Numbered from the stretch's first letter, positions 1 through 9,637 are shown. The stretch: DNA of 64,000 bases from Haloplanus sp. XH21 (GCF_023276355.1 NZ_JALLPL010000001.1:372001-436000); one strand, 5' to 3'. Made by a program: numbers and translations. Notes: generated by a model not told the origin, from the sequence alone.

Positions 1-342
1 GCCGTCATCGGCACCTTCGTCCTCGGACTCGGCGACCAGGTCAGTGAAAACGCACCGCAGGCGAGCTTCAGCTTCGAGTTCTCCATGGGCGATAATGCTA
101 ACGCTAGCAGCGTCACCATCGCCCACGAAGGCGGCGCAACCATCGAGAACTCCACGCTCAGCGTGACCGGAGACGGCACAGACAACCTGACACTCGATAC
201 ATCCAACTGGGGTGGGACGGTCCAAGCGGGTGACCAGATCACCTACAACAACGTTAACACCGGTGAGACCATCCGCGTCATCTGGACCAACCCCTCGGGC
301 GGCAGCACCAACACCATCGCTCGCGCGACTGCTCCGGCATAA
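1..342 (+). CDS. Type IV pilin (3' part; start lies before the window)
   Basis: The reading frame is open from base 1 and ends at TAA 340-342, so only the C-terminal 113 residues are present. It begins AVIGTFVLGLGDQVSENAPQ, the end of the hydrophobic H-domain plus the short linker typical of haloarchaeal pilins with the archaeal type IV pilin N-terminal domain (PF07790). A Ser/Phe strand and a Gly/Thr/Asn-rich beta domain follow. Such pilins are cleaved by the prepilin peptidase PibD and build surface pili for adhesion. The signal peptide and cleavage site lie outside the window. The ATG at base 85 is internal and is not the start. Confidence 0.8.
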   Translation, partial: AVIGTFVLGLGDQVSENAPQASFSFEFSMGDNANASSVTIAHEGGATIENSTLSVTGDGTDNLTLDTSNWGGTVQAGDQITYNNVNTGETIRVIWTNPSGGSTNTIARATAPA

Positions 343-409
343 CTGACCGCGCGGTTTCCGCTTTTTCGCGAACCGAGCCATTGACTAGCGACGGGTGTCT
401 AGAGCAGCC

Positions 410-628
410 ATGGACACCGACGCGTTTCTGACCCGCGATACGCTGCTCATCATCGCCCTGCTGGTGGTCGGCATCGGCGGATCGGGGATCGCACGGGGAC
501 TGCTCGCCGAACAGGGCTACGACGCGCTCGGCTCCGTGGTCTTCGTCCTCGGCTACGGGACGATGGTCGTGCTGCTGTGGTATGGCTGGATCCGACCGCT
601 CGATATCACGGGGCCGAGCGAGCGATAG
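410..628 (+). CDS. Small membrane protein, 72 aa, unknown function
   Basis: The product has two predicted membrane helices, one around residues 9-30 (rich in L, I, V and G) and one around 42-60, with a short polar tail ending GPSER. I place the start at ATG 410; a GTG at 395 in the same frame would add five residues. No catalytic motif or recognised family is visible. It stands between the pilin gene and another small membrane protein on the same strand, but nothing shows a functional link. The acidic/hydrophobic composition and clean frame suggest a real haloarchaeal gene. Confidence 0.6.
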   Translation: MDTDAFLTRDTLLIIALLVVGIGGSGIARGLLAEQGYDALGSVVFVLGYGTMVVLLWYGWIRPLDITGPSER

Positions 629-650
629 TCCGCGCCAGCGGTAAGCGGAA

Positions 651-658
651 CTTTAATG
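651..658 (+). promoter_or_regulatory. TATA box for the gene starting at 687
   Basis: The A/T-rich ctttaatg lies about 30 bases before ATG 687 in otherwise G+C-rich DNA. That spacing fits a leaderless haloarchaeal transcript. Confidence 0.45.
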
Positions 659-686
659 GCCGATTCCGGGCGAGTTGTGAATACGA

Positions 687-938
687 ATGCTCCCGCTACA
701 GGTCATCGACAGTTTCCTGCTCAACTACAACGTCGGGCAGGCGCTCCTGTTGGTCTTCGTTCTCGCGACGGTCGGGGCACTCCCACTGAAGTCCCGGCGG
801 GTCATCGCCGCCAACGTGACGCTGTTCGGCCTCATCTTCATCCTGACGCCACAGGCGCTGGCGCCGGTCCACTACCTGTTTCTCGGCATCGTCATGCTGG
901 TCGTCGGCCCGATCCTGTGGGTGACGGCCGAGGGATAG
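687..938 (+). CDS. Small membrane protein, 83 aa, unknown function
   Basis: Three hydrophobic stretches can be seen (about residues 17-33, 41-54 and 62-79), joined by short loops such as KSRR. That predicts a small integral membrane protein with no large domain outside the membrane. There are no conserved catalytic residues or cofactor motifs. I do not recognise the family. A TATA-like element about 30 bases upstream supports the ATG at 687 as a leaderless start. The next gene begins 40 bases downstream with its own TATA-like ctttaac, so the two are probably transcribed separately. Confidence 0.65.
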   Translation: MLPLQVIDSFLLNYNVGQALLLVFVLATVGALPLKSRRVIAANVTLFGLIFILTPQALAPVHYLFLGIVMLVVGPILWVTAEG

Positions 939-978
939 AGAACGCGGCCTTTAACCGACCGAGCGCGTAACCGCACGC

Positions 979-1518
979 ATGACGAAACCGGGCGTCCCCG
1001 GCGGCGAGACGCGGACGATCGACCTCCCCTGTGGGGAGGACGTCCGCGTCACGGAGTTCGACCTGGGGATGCGGGAGTTCGACTGTCCGTGTGGCGACCG
1101 GCACGCAGTCGTGATGGACGTCCACCCGCCCGAGCGATTCCTGCCGGAGTTCCTCGTCGAGATTCTCCAGGAAACCGTCGAAACCACGAGCGAGGAGATG
1201 CCGGAGTTCGACACGCCGCATCTCCTGGGAGTCGTGTTAGAGGAGTTCCCCGCACAGGTGGCGACGGCGGATCTGAGCGAGGACGGCGACGTCGGCTACG
1301 CGCTCCTGTGGGTGACGGACTTCGACGCCCGTCGCCTCCACGAGGTCATCGTCGAACTCGTCGTGGAGTTGATGGAACACGCCGTGAGCCACGCCGACGA
1401 CGACGCGGCGATCCAGGAGTTCGAACAGCGGATGCTCGATTTCGACGTGTCGGCGTTCGTCGAGCAGTACCGCGAGGAACGCAACCTCGAGGCCGACGAC
1501 GTCTACGGGAGCGTCTGA
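979..1518 (+). CDS. Conserved haloarchaeal protein, 179 aa (DUF5815-like)
   Basis: This is a soluble, very acidic protein. The N-terminal third contains CGEDVR followed by CPCGDRHAVVMDVHP, so three cysteines (C18, C36, C38) and nearby histidines could form a metal site. The rest is helical, with repeated FDVSAF/EFE-type acidic segments. I believe it belongs to the uncharacterised haloarchaeal family DUF5815, but this is from memory. A TATA-like ctttaacc at 951-958 places a leaderless start at ATG 979. No function can be assigned. Confidence 0.7.
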   Translation: MTKPGVPGGETRTIDLPCGEDVRVTEFDLGMREFDCPCGDRHAVVMDVHPPERFLPEFLVEILQETVETTSEEMPEFDTPHLLGVVLEEFPAQVATADLSEDGDVGYALLWVTDFDARRLHEVIVELVVELMEHAVSHADDDAAIQEFEQRMLDFDVSAFVEQYREERNLEADDVYGSV

Positions 1519-1630
1519 ACGCTCTGCGCGGCAGGTCGGGCAGGATCGGACCGTGAACCGCGTCTCGTCTGACAGTCGTCGGACGGTCGTCTCACTGAAC
1601 ACTAAGGCGTTCCCGGCCGTTGTGAGACGT

Positions 1631-1840
1631 ATGCGCCCCCAAACCAAGCACGAGCAACTCCGGGGCGTGCTCTCCGACGCCGACGAGCCACTGACCGCCC
1701 GGGAGATCCTGTCACTCCTCGACGAACAGGACGAGGTCGAAAGTGCCCACCGCGTCGCCACCATCCTCGGCCGGTGGGCGGACGAGGGCGACATCGAGGT
1801 ACTGCAGGGGAGCCCCTATCGATACCGGTTGAGCAACTGA
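1631..1840 (+). CDS. Small winged-helix protein, 69 aa
   Basis: The product starts MRPQTKHEQLRGVLSDADEP and has a helix-turn-helix pattern (LTAREILSLLDEQ, then SAHRVATILGRWADEGDIEVL) closing with a two-strand wing (VLQGSPYRYRL). This is a minimal winged helix-turn-helix covering the whole protein, so DNA binding is likely but the target is unknown. I start at ATG 1631; the frame stays open back to 1553. It lies just before a perfect 20-bp palindrome and carB on the same strand, so it could bind that site. That link is only an inference from position. Confidence 0.65.
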   Translation: MRPQTKHEQLRGVLSDADEPLTAREILSLLDEQDEVESAHRVATILGRWADEGDIEVLQGSPYRYRLSN

Positions 1841-1883
1841 CGCCGCCGTCTGCCGGCGTCGCGCCGCCGCATACGGTGCGGGA

Positions 1884-1903
1884 TACGGATTTCGAAATCC
1901 GTA
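1884..1903. promoter_or_regulatory. Perfect 20-bp palindrome upstream of carB (operator candidate)
   Basis: The sequence tacggatttcgaaatccgta equals its own reverse complement. It is A/T-rich inside G+C-rich DNA and lies about 35 bases upstream of the carB TATA box. A two-fold symmetric site in this place suggests a dimeric regulator. It could also act as a terminator hairpin for the wHTH gene, but no T-run follows. Confidence 0.55.
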
Positions 1904-1936
1904 ATTTTGTTTCGCATCTCGTACTGTTTCGTCGGG

Positions 1937-1943
1937 CTTATTA
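1937..1943 (+). promoter_or_regulatory. TATA box of carB
   Basis: The element cttatta is centred about 28 bases before ATG 1968, which implies a leaderless carB mRNA. Confidence 0.45.
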
Positions 1944-1967
1944 CGATGTGCAGACTCGGATCTGACG

Positions 1968-4900
1968 ATGACCGACGAGGCCACCGTGGCGGACACCGCC
2001 ACCGAATCCGAGGACCGCACGATCCTGTTGATCGGCAGCGGCCCGATCCAGATCGGACAGGCCGCCGAATTCGACTACTCCGGCGCACAGGCCTGCCGAG
2101 CCCTCCAGGAAGAAGGGGCCCGAGTCGTCCTCGTCAACTCGAACCCCGCGACGATCATGACCGACCCCGAGATGGCCGACCGCGTCTACATCGAGCCCAT
2201 CACGACCGAGGCCATCGCGGAGATCATCCGGATGGAGAAGCCGGACGGCGTGATCGCCGGCCTCGGCGGCCAGACGGGGCTGAACGTCACCGCCGCACTC
2301 GCCGAGGAAGGGGTGCTCGAGGAACACGACGTAGAGATCATGGGCACGCCCCTGGACACCATCTACGCGACGGAGGATCGCGACCTCTTCCGCAAGCGGA
2401 TGGAGAACATCGGCCAGCCCGTGCCGGAGTCGACCACCATCTCGCTCGACGACGACGAATCGGTGTCCGGGCTCCACGAGGACGACCTGCGCGAACGCGT
2501 CGGCGACGCCGTCGACGACGTCGGCGGGCTCCCCGTCATCGCGCGGACGACCTACACGCTCGGCGGGTCGGGATCGGGCGTCGTCGACGACATGGACGAG
2601 CTCGTCGAACGCGTCCGGAAGGGCCTGCGCCTCTCGCGGAACAACGAGGTGCTCGTCACCGAATCCATCGCCGGCTGGGTCGAACTCGAGTACGAGGTGA
2701 TGCGCGACGCCGATGACTCGACCATCATCATCTGCAACATGGAGAACATCGACCCGATGGGCATCCACACCGGCGAGTCCGTCGTCGTCACGCCGTCGCA
2801 GGTGATTCCGGACAAGGGCCACCAGGAGATGCGCGACGCCGCGCTCGATGTCATCCGCGAACTCGGCATTCAGGGCGGCTGTAACATCCAGTTCGCGTGG
2901 CACGACGACGGCACGCCCGGCGGCGAGTACCGCGTCGTCGAGGTGAACCCGCGCGTCTCGCGCTCCTCGGCGCTCGCGTCGAAGGCGACTGGGTATCCCA
3001 TCGCCCGCGTCACCGCGAAGGTCGCGCTCGGCAAGCGCCTCCACGAGATCGAAAACGAGATCACCGGCGAGACGACGGCGGCGTTCGAACCCGCCATCGA
3101 CTACGTGGTGACGAAGGTCCCCCGGTGGCCGATAGACAAGTTCGGCGACGTGGACTTCACCCTCGGCCCGGCGATGAAGTCGACGGGCGAGGCGATGTCC
3201 ATCGGGCGCACGTTCGAGGAGTCGCTGCTGAAGGCGCTTCGCTCCTCGGAGTACGACCCGGCCGTCGACTGGGCGACCGTCGACGACGAGACGCTCGAAA
3301 CCGAGTATCTCGAACGCCCCTCGCCGGACCGCCCCTACGCCATCTTCGAGGCGTTCGAGCGCGGCTACACCACCGAGGACGTCGTCGCCCTGACCGACAT
3401 CAAGGAGTGGTACGTCGAGCGGTTCGGCCGCGTCGCGGAGGCGGTCGAAGCGGCGTCGGAGGGCGACTTCACCGAAGCGGCGATCAAGGGCGTCACGAAC
3501 ACGGAGATCGCGGCCGCGGCGGGCGCCGACGTCGGCACCGTCGAGACGGCGGTTCCCGGCCGGAGCTACAAGCAGGTCGACACCTGCGCCGGCGAGTTCG
3601 CCGCCCAGACGCCGTACTACTACTCCTCGCGGAAACCGGAGTTCGTCTCCGGTCCCCTCGAGGGCGAATCGGCCGCGGACGAACTCCGCGTCGACCGCGA
3701 TGTCGAGAGCGTCGTCGTCGTCGGCGGGGGTCCCATCCGCATCGGACAGGGCGTCGAGTTCGACTACTGCTCGGTCCACGCCATCCAGGCGCTGCGCGAC
3801 GAGGGTATCGACGCCCACGTCGTCAACAACAACCCCGAGACGGTGTCGACGGACTACGACACCTCCGACGGCCTCTTCTTCGAGCCCATCACCGCCGAGG
3901 AAGTGGCGGACGTCATCGAGGCCGCCGACGCCGACGGCGTGATGGTGCAGTTCGGCGGCCAGACCTCCGTCAACATCGGCCACCCGCTGGAGGCAGAGCT
4001 CAAGCGCCGGGATCTGGACTGTGAGATTCTGGGTACGAGCGTCGACGCGATGGACCTCGCGGAGGACCGCGACCGGTTCAACCGCCTGATGGACAAGCGC
4101 GGCATCGCCCAGCCGGAAGGCGGTTCCGCGACCAGCGAGAGCGAGGCGCTCGAACTCGCCAACGACATCGGCTACCCCGTGCTGGTGCGTCCGTCCTACG
4201 TCCTCGGCGGCCGCGCGATGGACGTCGTCTACGACGACGAGGAACTGAAGGAGTACATCGAGGAAGCCGTCCGGGTCAGTCCGGACAAACCGATCCTCAT
4301 CGACGAGTTCCTCGCCGACGCGGTGGAACTCGACGTCGACGCCGTCGCCGACGGCGAGGATGTCCTCATCGGCGGCGTGATGGAACACGTCGAGAGCGCC
4401 GGCGTCCACTCCGGCGACTCGGCGTGCATGATCCCGCCGCAGGCTGACGAAATCACGGGTGTCATGGACCGCGTGCGCGAGGTGACGCTGGAAATCGCCC
4501 GTGCGCTCGACACCGTGGGCCTGCTGAACGTCCAGCTCGCCGTCAAGGACGGCACGGTGTACGTCCTCGAGGCCAACCCGCGCTCCTCGCGGACGGTCCC
4601 CTTCGTCTCGAAGGCGACGGGCGTCCCCATCGCCAAGATCGCGGCGAAGGTGATGGCGGGCCACAGCCTCGACGAACTCGACGTGGACGAGCAGATTCCG
4701 GAGAAAGTGAGCGTGAAGGAAGTCGTCCTACCGTTCGACCGTCTGGCGGGCAGCGACCCACGTCTCGGCCCGGAGATGAAGTCGACGGGCGAGGTGATGG
4801 GCACGGCCCAGCACTTCGGCAAGGCCTACGAGAAGGCCCAGGCCGCGACGGGCAAGGCCATTCCCGAGGAGGGGACGGCCGTCGTCGACCTCTCGGCGTC

Positions 4901-5195
4901 GGAGTTCCCCGGTCCCGGCACCGAGGAGGGACAGGCGCTCATCGACGGATTCAGCGACTTCTTCGACGTGCAGGAGTTCGACGACCTCCGGACGGCCATC
5001 CGCGCTGGCAAGGTCGATGTCATCGTTTCGCGGAACCGGGACGCGCTCGAAGTCGCCGTCGAGGAGGACATCACGTACTTCTCGACGCACGCGTCGGCGA
5101 AGGCGGTCCTCGAGGGACTGCGCCACCGTGACGACCCCATCGACGTGGAGGCCATCTCGGACCGCCCGCGCCGGCAGACGAACTGGGGCGCCTAG
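1968..5195 (+). CDS. carB: Carbamoyl-phosphate synthase large subunit
   Basis: CarB makes carbamoyl phosphate from ammonia (delivered by CarA), bicarbonate and two ATP, for pyrimidine and arginine synthesis. The 1075 residues show the expected duplication. The first ATP-grasp half (about 1-400) has [20 protein letters not shown] and [18 protein letters not shown] near 326. A helical linker (about 400-560) follows. The second half has [20 protein letters not shown] near 585 and [16 protein letters not shown] near 868. A shortened MGS-type regulatory domain forms the last ~110 residues. carA is not in the window. The end overlaps the convergent NAD kinase gene by 4 bases. The length is normal and the gene looks intact. 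Confidence 0.97.
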   Translation: MTDEATVADTATESEDRTILLIGSGPIQIGQAAEFDYSGAQACRALQEEGARVVLVNSNPATIMTDPEMADRVYIEPITTEAIAEIIRMEKPDGVIAGLGGQTGLNVTAALAEEGVLEEHDVEIMGTPLDTIYATEDRDLFRKRMENIGQPVPESTTISLDDDESVSGLHEDDLRERVGDAVDDVGGLPVIARTTYTLGGSGSGVVDDMDELVERVRKGLRLSRNNEVLVTESIAGWVELEYEVMRDADDSTIIICNMENIDPMGIHTGESVVVTPSQVIPDKGHQEMRDAALDVIRELGIQGGCNIQFAWHDDGTPGGEYRVVEVNPRVSRSSALASKATGYPIARVTAKVALGKRLHEIENEITGETTAAFEPAIDYVVTKVPRWPIDKFGDVDFTLGPAMKSTGEAMSIGRTFEESLLKALRSSEYDPAVDWATVDDETLETEYLERPSPDRPYAIFEAFERGYTTEDVVALTDIKEWYVERFGRVAEAVEAASEGDFTEAAIKGVTNTEIAAAAGADVGTVETAVPGRSYKQVDTCAGEFAAQTPYYYSSRKPEFVSGPLEGESAADELRVDRDVESVVVVGGGPIRIGQGVEFDYCSVHAIQALRDEGIDAHVVNNNPETVSTDYDTSDGLFFEPITAEEVADVIEAADADGVMVQFGGQTSVNIGHPLEAELKRRDLDCEILGTSVDAMDLAEDRDRFNRLMDKRGIAQPEGGSATSESEALELANDIGYPVLVRPSYVLGGRAMDVVYDDEELKEYIEEAVRVSPDKPILIDEFLADAVELDVDAVADGEDVLIGGVMEHVESAGVHSGDSACMIPPQADEITGVMDRVREVTLEIARALDTVGLLNVQLAVKDGTVYVLEANPRSSRTVPFVSKATGVPIAKIAAKVMAGHSLDELDVDEQIPEKVSVKEVVLPFDRLAGSDPRLGPEMKSTGEVMGTAQHFGKAYEKAQAATGKAIPEEGTAVVDLSASEFPGPGTEEGQALIDGFSDFFDVQEFDDLRTAIRAGKVDVIVSRNRDALEVAVEEDITYFSTHASAKAVLEGLRHRDDPIDVEAISDRPRRQTNWGA

Positions 5196-6013
5196 TCCAG
5201 TTTTCCGAGCGCTTCGAAGAAATCCGAGGTCGGCCCGGCGATCCGCACCGGCGAATCGGCGCGGCTGATCCGCACCTCGGTCGGCGGATCGAGTTCGCGA
5301 AGCACGCGCCCGTCGCCGATGACGACGGCGCGGTCGGCGTCCGTGACGCCGACGGTTATCTCACTGTCCGGCGCGACGGCGAGCGGCGGCATTCCCTCTC
5401 GGGCGCACATCTCGTTGACGACGAGAGCGTCGACGTCGGGGTGGATCAGCGGGCCGGACTCGCTGAGGTTGTAGGCCGTGCTCCCGGTCGGCGTAGCCAC
5501 GAGAACGCCGTCGGCGCGTCCCACGGAGTACTGCGACCCGTCGACACGGACATCGATGTCGACGCCGCCGCCGGGACCGCGGATCGGCCCCTGCACCACG
5601 AGTTCGTTGGTCGTCGCCGCCGTGGTCCATCCGTCGCCGCTGGCGGAGAGGCGAGGGGCCTCGCGGACCGTCAACTCGCCGGCGCGGAAGACCGCCACCT
5701 CGTCGAGGACCGTCTCGACGGCCTCGTCCGGGCCGACGGCGTTGAGAAAGCCGACTTCGCCGAGGTTGACGCCGAGGATGGGCGTGCCGTCGGCGCCGCG
5801 GGCGGCATAGAGGAAGGTACCGTCGCCGCCGATGCTGATCACGAGGTCGCAGGCGTCGAACGACTCGACCGGCGAGCCGTCGAGGTCGAGCGTCTCGGCC
5901 GTCGTCGTGTCGACGGCGACAGAGACATCTTCCTCGCGGAGTCGCCGCCGCAACTCGGCGGCGAGAAATGCCGCACGACTGTTGTCCCGCTGTGCAACGA
6001 TCCCGACGTACAT
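5192..6013 (-). CDS. nadK: NAD kinase
   Basis: It phosphorylates NAD+ to NADP+ in the cytoplasm. The ATP/polyphosphate-binding GGDGT motif is at residues 62-66, followed by [10 protein letters not shown]. The second conserved block (TNELVVQGP) and the substrate block [19 protein letters not shown] are present. Length is 273 aa, normal for archaeal PpnK. I use ATG 6013 ([10 protein letters not shown]); an in-frame extension to 6061 would add 16 basic, atypical residues. The gene converges on carB with a 4-base overlap of stop codons. Confidence 0.93.
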   Translation of the reverse strand: MYVGIVAQRDNSRAAFLAAELRRRLREEDVSVAVDTTTAETLDLDGSPVESFDACDLVISIGGDGTFLYAARGADGTPILGVNLGEVGFLNAVGPDEAVETVLDEVAVFRAGELTVREAPRLSASGDGWTTAATTNELVVQGPIRGPGGGVDIDVRVDGSQYSVGRADGVLVATPTGSTAYNLSESGPLIHPDVDALVVNEMCAREGMPPLAVAPDSEITVGVTDADRAVVIGDGRVLRELDPPTEVRISRADSPVRIAGPTSDFFEALGKLD

Positions 6014-6153
6014 ACGTCGCTCTTGCAGTCGGGGAAAAAAAGCCCACCGGACGGACAACATTCATGGGACAGGGCACCGGAGTTTGCACCGATGGCGCAG
6101 CGAGCGGAGCCAGGGTCGGCGATGATCACTGCGGCCGGATCGGACGGCCGTCG

Positions 6154-7287
6154 ATGAGCGACGACGACGAGGACTGGTTCGAACGGGCGCTCAGGGAGGC
6201 CGAGAGCGACGAGCAGGGCGCGGCGGAAGCGGACGAGACGGAAAGCGAGGGCGAAACGAGCGAAGGCGAGGGGGAAGAAGCGCCCGAAGGCGAGGGGGAA
6301 ACGGAGCGCGAATCGGCCGAGACGCCACCCGAACCGTCGTCGGACGAAACCCCGCTATCGCCCGAGGAGGGTGACGAATCACCGTTCGACGAGGACTTCG
6401 CCAGCGCCTTCGACAACGCGCCCGAACCGGAGGGGGGGTTCGGCGGCGGTCCGGGATCGGGCCCCGAGTCGGGCGGCAGTCCGGGGACGGAACCCGGGAC
6501 CGGCGAATTCGGCGGCGAAGAGCCGGCGGCCGAGTTCGGCGGAGGACCGCCTGCCGAGGAGTCGTTCGACGAGGAGTCGTTCGAATCCGAGATCGATCGG
6601 GTCGACATCGGCATCGACGGCCTAGACGACATGATCCTCGGCGGGGTACCGAAGCGGTCGCTCATCTCGGTCATCGGCTCCGCCGGAACCGGGAAGACCA
6701 CGTTCGGCCTCCAGTTTCTCGATCAGGCGCTCCGGAACGGGGACCGCGGCGTCTATCTCACGCTCGAAGAGAGCACGGATCGGATCTTCGATACGGCCAA
6801 GGAGAAGGGCTGGCCGTTCGAGCGGTACGCCGAGGAGGGACGGCTCGCCATCGTCCACCTCGATCCCATCGAGATGGCGAACAGTCTGACGAGCATCCGG
6901 AGCGACATGCCGGAACTGATCGACGAGTTCGACGCGGACCGACTCGTCCTCGACTCGGTATCGCTGCTGGAGATGATGTACGACCGCCCGTCTGAACGCC
7001 GGAGCGAAGTGTATCAGTTCAGTCGCTCGCTCAAGGAGTCGGGCGTGACGACGCTCGTGACCAGCGAGGCCAGCGGCGACAACCCCTACAGTTCGCGCTA
7101 CGGTATCATCGAGTATCTCGCCGACGCGGTGTTCGTCCTGCAGTACGTCCGTCCCTCCGATTTTCAGGAGACGCGGCTGGCCGTCGAAATCCAGAAGATC
7201 CGCGACGCGAACCACTCCCGGGAGACGAAGCCCTACGAGATAACGAACGAGGGGCTCAACGTCTACCGGCAGGCGAACATCTTCTAG
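6154..7287 (+). CDS. RAD55/KaiC-like RecA-fold ATPase with long acidic N-terminal tail
   Basis: The C-terminal ~220 residues form a single KaiC/RAD55 domain: IDGLDDMILGGVPKRSLISV, Walker A GSAGTGKTTFG (about 175-185), a Walker B-like strand DADRLVLDSVSLLE, and SREASGDNP-like downstream loops. The first ~145 residues are low complexity, rich in Glu/Asp and then Gly/Pro, and probably disordered. Proteins of this type in haloarchaea are often signalling or DNA-associated ATPases, but no partner is encoded beside it. I chose ATG 6154 (MSDDDEDWFERAL); the frame runs back to 5968 through non-acidic sequence. The stop overlaps the convergent nitroreductase gene by 4 bases. Confidence 0.85.
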   Translation: MSDDDEDWFERALREAESDEQGAAEADETESEGETSEGEGEEAPEGEGETERESAETPPEPSSDETPLSPEEGDESPFDEDFASAFDNAPEPEGGFGGGPGSGPESGGSPGTEPGTGEFGGEEPAAEFGGGPPAEESFDEESFESEIDRVDIGIDGLDDMILGGVPKRSLISVIGSAGTGKTTFGLQFLDQALRNGDRGVYLTLEESTDRIFDTAKEKGWPFERYAEEGRLAIVHLDPIEMANSLTSIRSDMPELIDEFDADRLVLDSVSLLEMMYDRPSERRSEVYQFSRSLKESGVTTLVTSEASGDNPYSSRYGIIEYLADAVFVLQYVRPSDFQETRLAVEIQKIRDANHSRETKPYEITNEGLNVYRQANIF

Positions 7288-7955
7288 TCGTCGCTGGCGA
7301 CGCTGGCGTCAGCCGGCGCGGCCACGGGGTCGAACTCGCCGAAGTGGACGAACTCCTCGGTGGGGCGGCGGAACTTCCGGGGGCGTTCGACGTCGGCGGC
7401 TTCGTCTTCGGGGTAGCCGAGGGTGACGATCAACACGGGTTCGTAGTCGGTGGGCACGTCGAACGTCTCGTGGAGCGCATCGGCGTCGAACCCACCCATC
7501 GGACAGGAGGCGATGCCCCGCCCCCAGGCCGCGTGCATGAGCGCCATCGCGGCGAGCGTACAGCTCTGGACGGTCCAGACGCGGCGCGTCTCGCTGTCGG
7601 CGTTCGCGAGACCGTCGATGGTGTCGAGACGCGCGTCAGCGGCCTCCTCGTCGGGGAGGTAGCCTTTCTCCAGTAGGTCCGCAGTGACGCGGTCGGCGTG
7701 GTCGCTCGGGTCGAGCGTCCCGAGGACGACCACGGCGGCCGCGGCGTCGGTGACGTGTTCCTGTCCGTAGGCGACCGACTGCAACCGGTCGAGGTCGTCG
7801 CCCTGAACGACGAGGAACTCCCAGGGCTGGAGGTTGAACGAGGAGGGCGCGTATCGGACGCTCTCGAAGAGTTCGGCGAGCGTGTCGTCGCCGATGTCTT
7901 CGTCGGCGTACTGGTGAACGGATCGGCGGGTGCGGATGACATCGTCGAAATGCAT
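7284..7955 (-). CDS. Nitroreductase-family FMN oxidoreductase
   Basis: This 223-aa protein has the nitroreductase fold signatures: the N-terminal FMN-binding TRRSVHQYADEDI, SSFNLQPWEFLVV about residues 38-50, a central helix with AAMALMHAAWGRGIASCPMG, and the C-terminal GYPEDE...RKFRRPTEEFVHF. Family members bind FMN as dimers and reduce nitro compounds, quinones or flavins with NAD(P)H; the physiological substrate cannot be read from sequence. The short acidic/Ala tail after the last domain strand is typical of halophiles. It is transcribed alone, converging on the KaiC-like gene. Confidence 0.88.
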   Translation of the reverse strand: MHFDDVIRTRRSVHQYADEDIGDDTLAELFESVRYAPSSFNLQPWEFLVVQGDDLDRLQSVAYGQEHVTDAAAAVVVLGTLDPSDHADRVTADLLEKGYLPDEEAADARLDTIDGLANADSETRRVWTVQSCTLAAMALMHAAWGRGIASCPMGGFDADALHETFDVPTDYEPVLIVTLGYPEDEAADVERPRKFRRPTEEFVHFGEFDPVAAPADASVASDD

Positions 7956-8038
7956 TATGCGCCGATACGGGGTGGACGGACAAGAACCGGCTGAAATCGG
8001 CCGAACTCGCCGGGTGGGTTCCGGTGTCGCGGTTCGCG

Positions 8039-8455
8039 TTACCGAACGACGGTCACGGGGACGGGCGACCGACGCACCACCTCCTCGGCGACGCTGCCGA
8101 GCAAGATGCGGGTGACGCCCTCGCGGCCGTGGCTCCCGACGACGACGTGGTCGAACGGCCCCGCCTCGGCGACGTCGACGACGACCCGTGCGGGCTTTCC
8201 CACCTCGATTCGGGTGTCGACGGGGTGGCGCACGAGTTCGCGGGCCTCGTCGAACTGCGCTCGACCCGTCTCCCGGGCGTGTTCGTACCAGTTCTCGCTG
8301 CTGCCGGGAAGCGCACGCTGGCCGAGCCCGGACGTGACGGGGTCAACGACGTACAGCAGGGTGAAGGACGCGTCGGGCCACTCGTCGACGGCGAACGTCA
8401 GCGCCGATTCGGCCTGGGGGGAGCCGTCGAACGGAACGAGGATGTGCGTTGGCAT
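8039..8455 (-). CDS. Universal stress protein (UspA family)
   Basis: The 138-aa product starts MPTHILVPFDGSPQAESAL and carries the nucleotide-binding C-terminal signature GSHGREGVTRILLGSVAEEV followed by PVPVTVVR, the classical single-domain UspA arrangement. The G-x2-G-x9-G(S) loop is present, so ATP binding is likely. I start at ATG 8455; a longer frame adds nine residues before the conserved first strand. Haloarchaea encode many such proteins, used in stress adaptation and possibly as small regulatory ATP sensors. The gene stands alone between convergent/divergent neighbours. Confidence 0.9.
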   Translation of the reverse strand: MPTHILVPFDGSPQAESALTFAVDEWPDASFTLLYVVDPVTSGLGQRALPGSSENWYEHARETGRAQFDEARELVRHPVDTRIEVGKPARVVVDVAEAGPFDHVVVGSHGREGVTRILLGSVAEEVVRRSPVPVTVVR

Positions 8456-8553
8456 ACCACGCCGTACGGAGAGCGGGCACAAAAACGGTGGCCGATTGCG
8501 ACCCGAACGGAATCGGGAGATGGGTTACCATCCCCGGGCGCGTAGCGCCGCCG

Positions 8554-8856
8554 ATGCCCGAACGAACCAGTCTCGCAGACCTGGACGAAACGCCACACGC
8601 AGAGGTGTTCGAACGGCGGCAACCGCGAACCGTCCGTCTCCAGCTCGAAGCCGACGAACGCGTGCCCCGACACACCCACGAGGGGACGAACGTCGTCCTC
8701 CATCTGGTGGCCGGCCACCTCGAACTGACGCTCGACGACGAGACGTACGACCTCGATGCGGGCGACGTGATCCGGTTCAGCGGCGACCGGGAGGTGTCGC
8801 CGCGGGCAACCGAGTCGAGTACTGCCACCGTCGTCTTCGCGCCGGCCGAAACGTAG
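8554..8856 (+). CDS. Small cupin-domain protein
   Basis: The 100-aa product is one cupin barrel. Motif 1 is seen in RVPRHTHEGTNVVLHLVAG with two histidines (HTH) and a Glu; motif 2 is less conserved, LDAGDVIRFSGD followed by VSPRATE, and the usual second-motif His is not obvious. Metal binding may therefore be partial. The likely start is ATG 8554 (MPERTSLADL). No enzyme function can be deduced; small cupins of this type act as sensors or isomerases. No operon partner is visible. Confidence 0.8.
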   Translation: MPERTSLADLDETPHAEVFERRQPRTVRLQLEADERVPRHTHEGTNVVLHLVAGHLELTLDDETYDLDAGDVIRFSGDREVSPRATESSTATVVFAPAET

Positions 8857-8867
8857 TCCGGTCGCGG

Positions 8868-9515
8868 TCAGTGCCGACCCAGGTCGAACGTCGATCCGTC
8901 CTCGACCAGCACGCCGCGCTCGACGGCCGTCTCCAGGATTCGATCACACTGCGACGGCGAGACGTCGTAAGCGGCCGTCACCAGCGACGTCAGGTCGGCG
9001 CGCTCCATCGGGAACTCGCGGTTCTGGAGCAGTCGGAGGACTTTGTAGTACTCCTCCGGCACGTCCGCGTCGTCGGCGTCGGCGGACGACCCCTCGTTCG
9101 CAGACGGTTCGGCGGCGGCTTCCTCGGCGTCGCTGTTCGACCCGTCGACATCGGGCGCAGCGTTCACGACGGACGCACCGTCGTCCGGCCCATCGGCGTC
9201 CCCGGTGGAAACGTCGTCGGCAGTATCGGCCTCGGCGTCCGCGCCGACGCCGTTCTCGTCAGCGACGACGCCGTCGTCCCGGTCACCGCTCGAATCGAAA
9301 GTGACCTCTTGGAGGGAGGACCCCGACGCCGACACGGCCGGCCGGTCGGGGGCGTCCGACCCGGCGAACGGTTCGAGCACGCGGCGGAGTTTCTCGTGAC
9401 AGGTCGAACACAGCACCGCCGAGCGTGACTCGGCGGGCGCGACGCCGGGAATCGCGTACTCCTGAAGCGAGTCTCCGACGGCGCCACAGAAATAACAGGA
9501 CCGCAACTGGGACAT
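8868..9515 (-). CDS. Zinc-finger / winged-helix protein with acidic linker
   Basis: The product (215 aa) has three parts. Residues 1-45 hold two Cys pairs, CYFC and CSTC, likely one zinc ribbon. Residues ~55-140 are a low-complexity Asp/Ala/Glu/Ser linker. The C-terminal ~65 residues (EEYYKVLRLLQNREFPMERA ... GRHstop) look like a winged helix. It could be a DNA- or RNA-binding regulator. ATG 9515 (MSQLRSCYF) is preferred over an upstream in-frame TTG at 9521. I do not know a characterised homologue. Confidence 0.75.
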   Translation of the reverse strand: MSQLRSCYFCGAVGDSLQEYAIPGVAPAESRSAVLCSTCHEKLRRVLEPFAGSDAPDRPAVSASGSSLQEVTFDSSGDRDDGVVADENGVGADAEADTADDVSTGDADGPDDGASVVNAAPDVDGSNSDAEEAAAEPSANEGSSADADDADVPEEYYKVLRLLQNREFPMERADLTSLVTAAYDVSPSQCDRILETAVERGVLVEDGSTFDLGRH

Positions 9516-9637
9516 GTGCAACGGCTTCGGGAGCCGCGTGCTAAGTGTTTGCGTTCCCTTCCAGCCGGGGCATTACCACCCGTACGTCCCGATAAAATCG
9601 TAGAAGAGATACATGCGTAGTGAATACCTACGAAAAT

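Noticed and set aside
1941-4664. Very long minus-strand ORF over carB, and similar long antisense ORFs over csg, pstA, rps2 and the thermosome
   Set aside because: Shadow frames caused by G+C-rich third positions; rich in His, Arg and Val-Asp strings, with no start signals or family matches.
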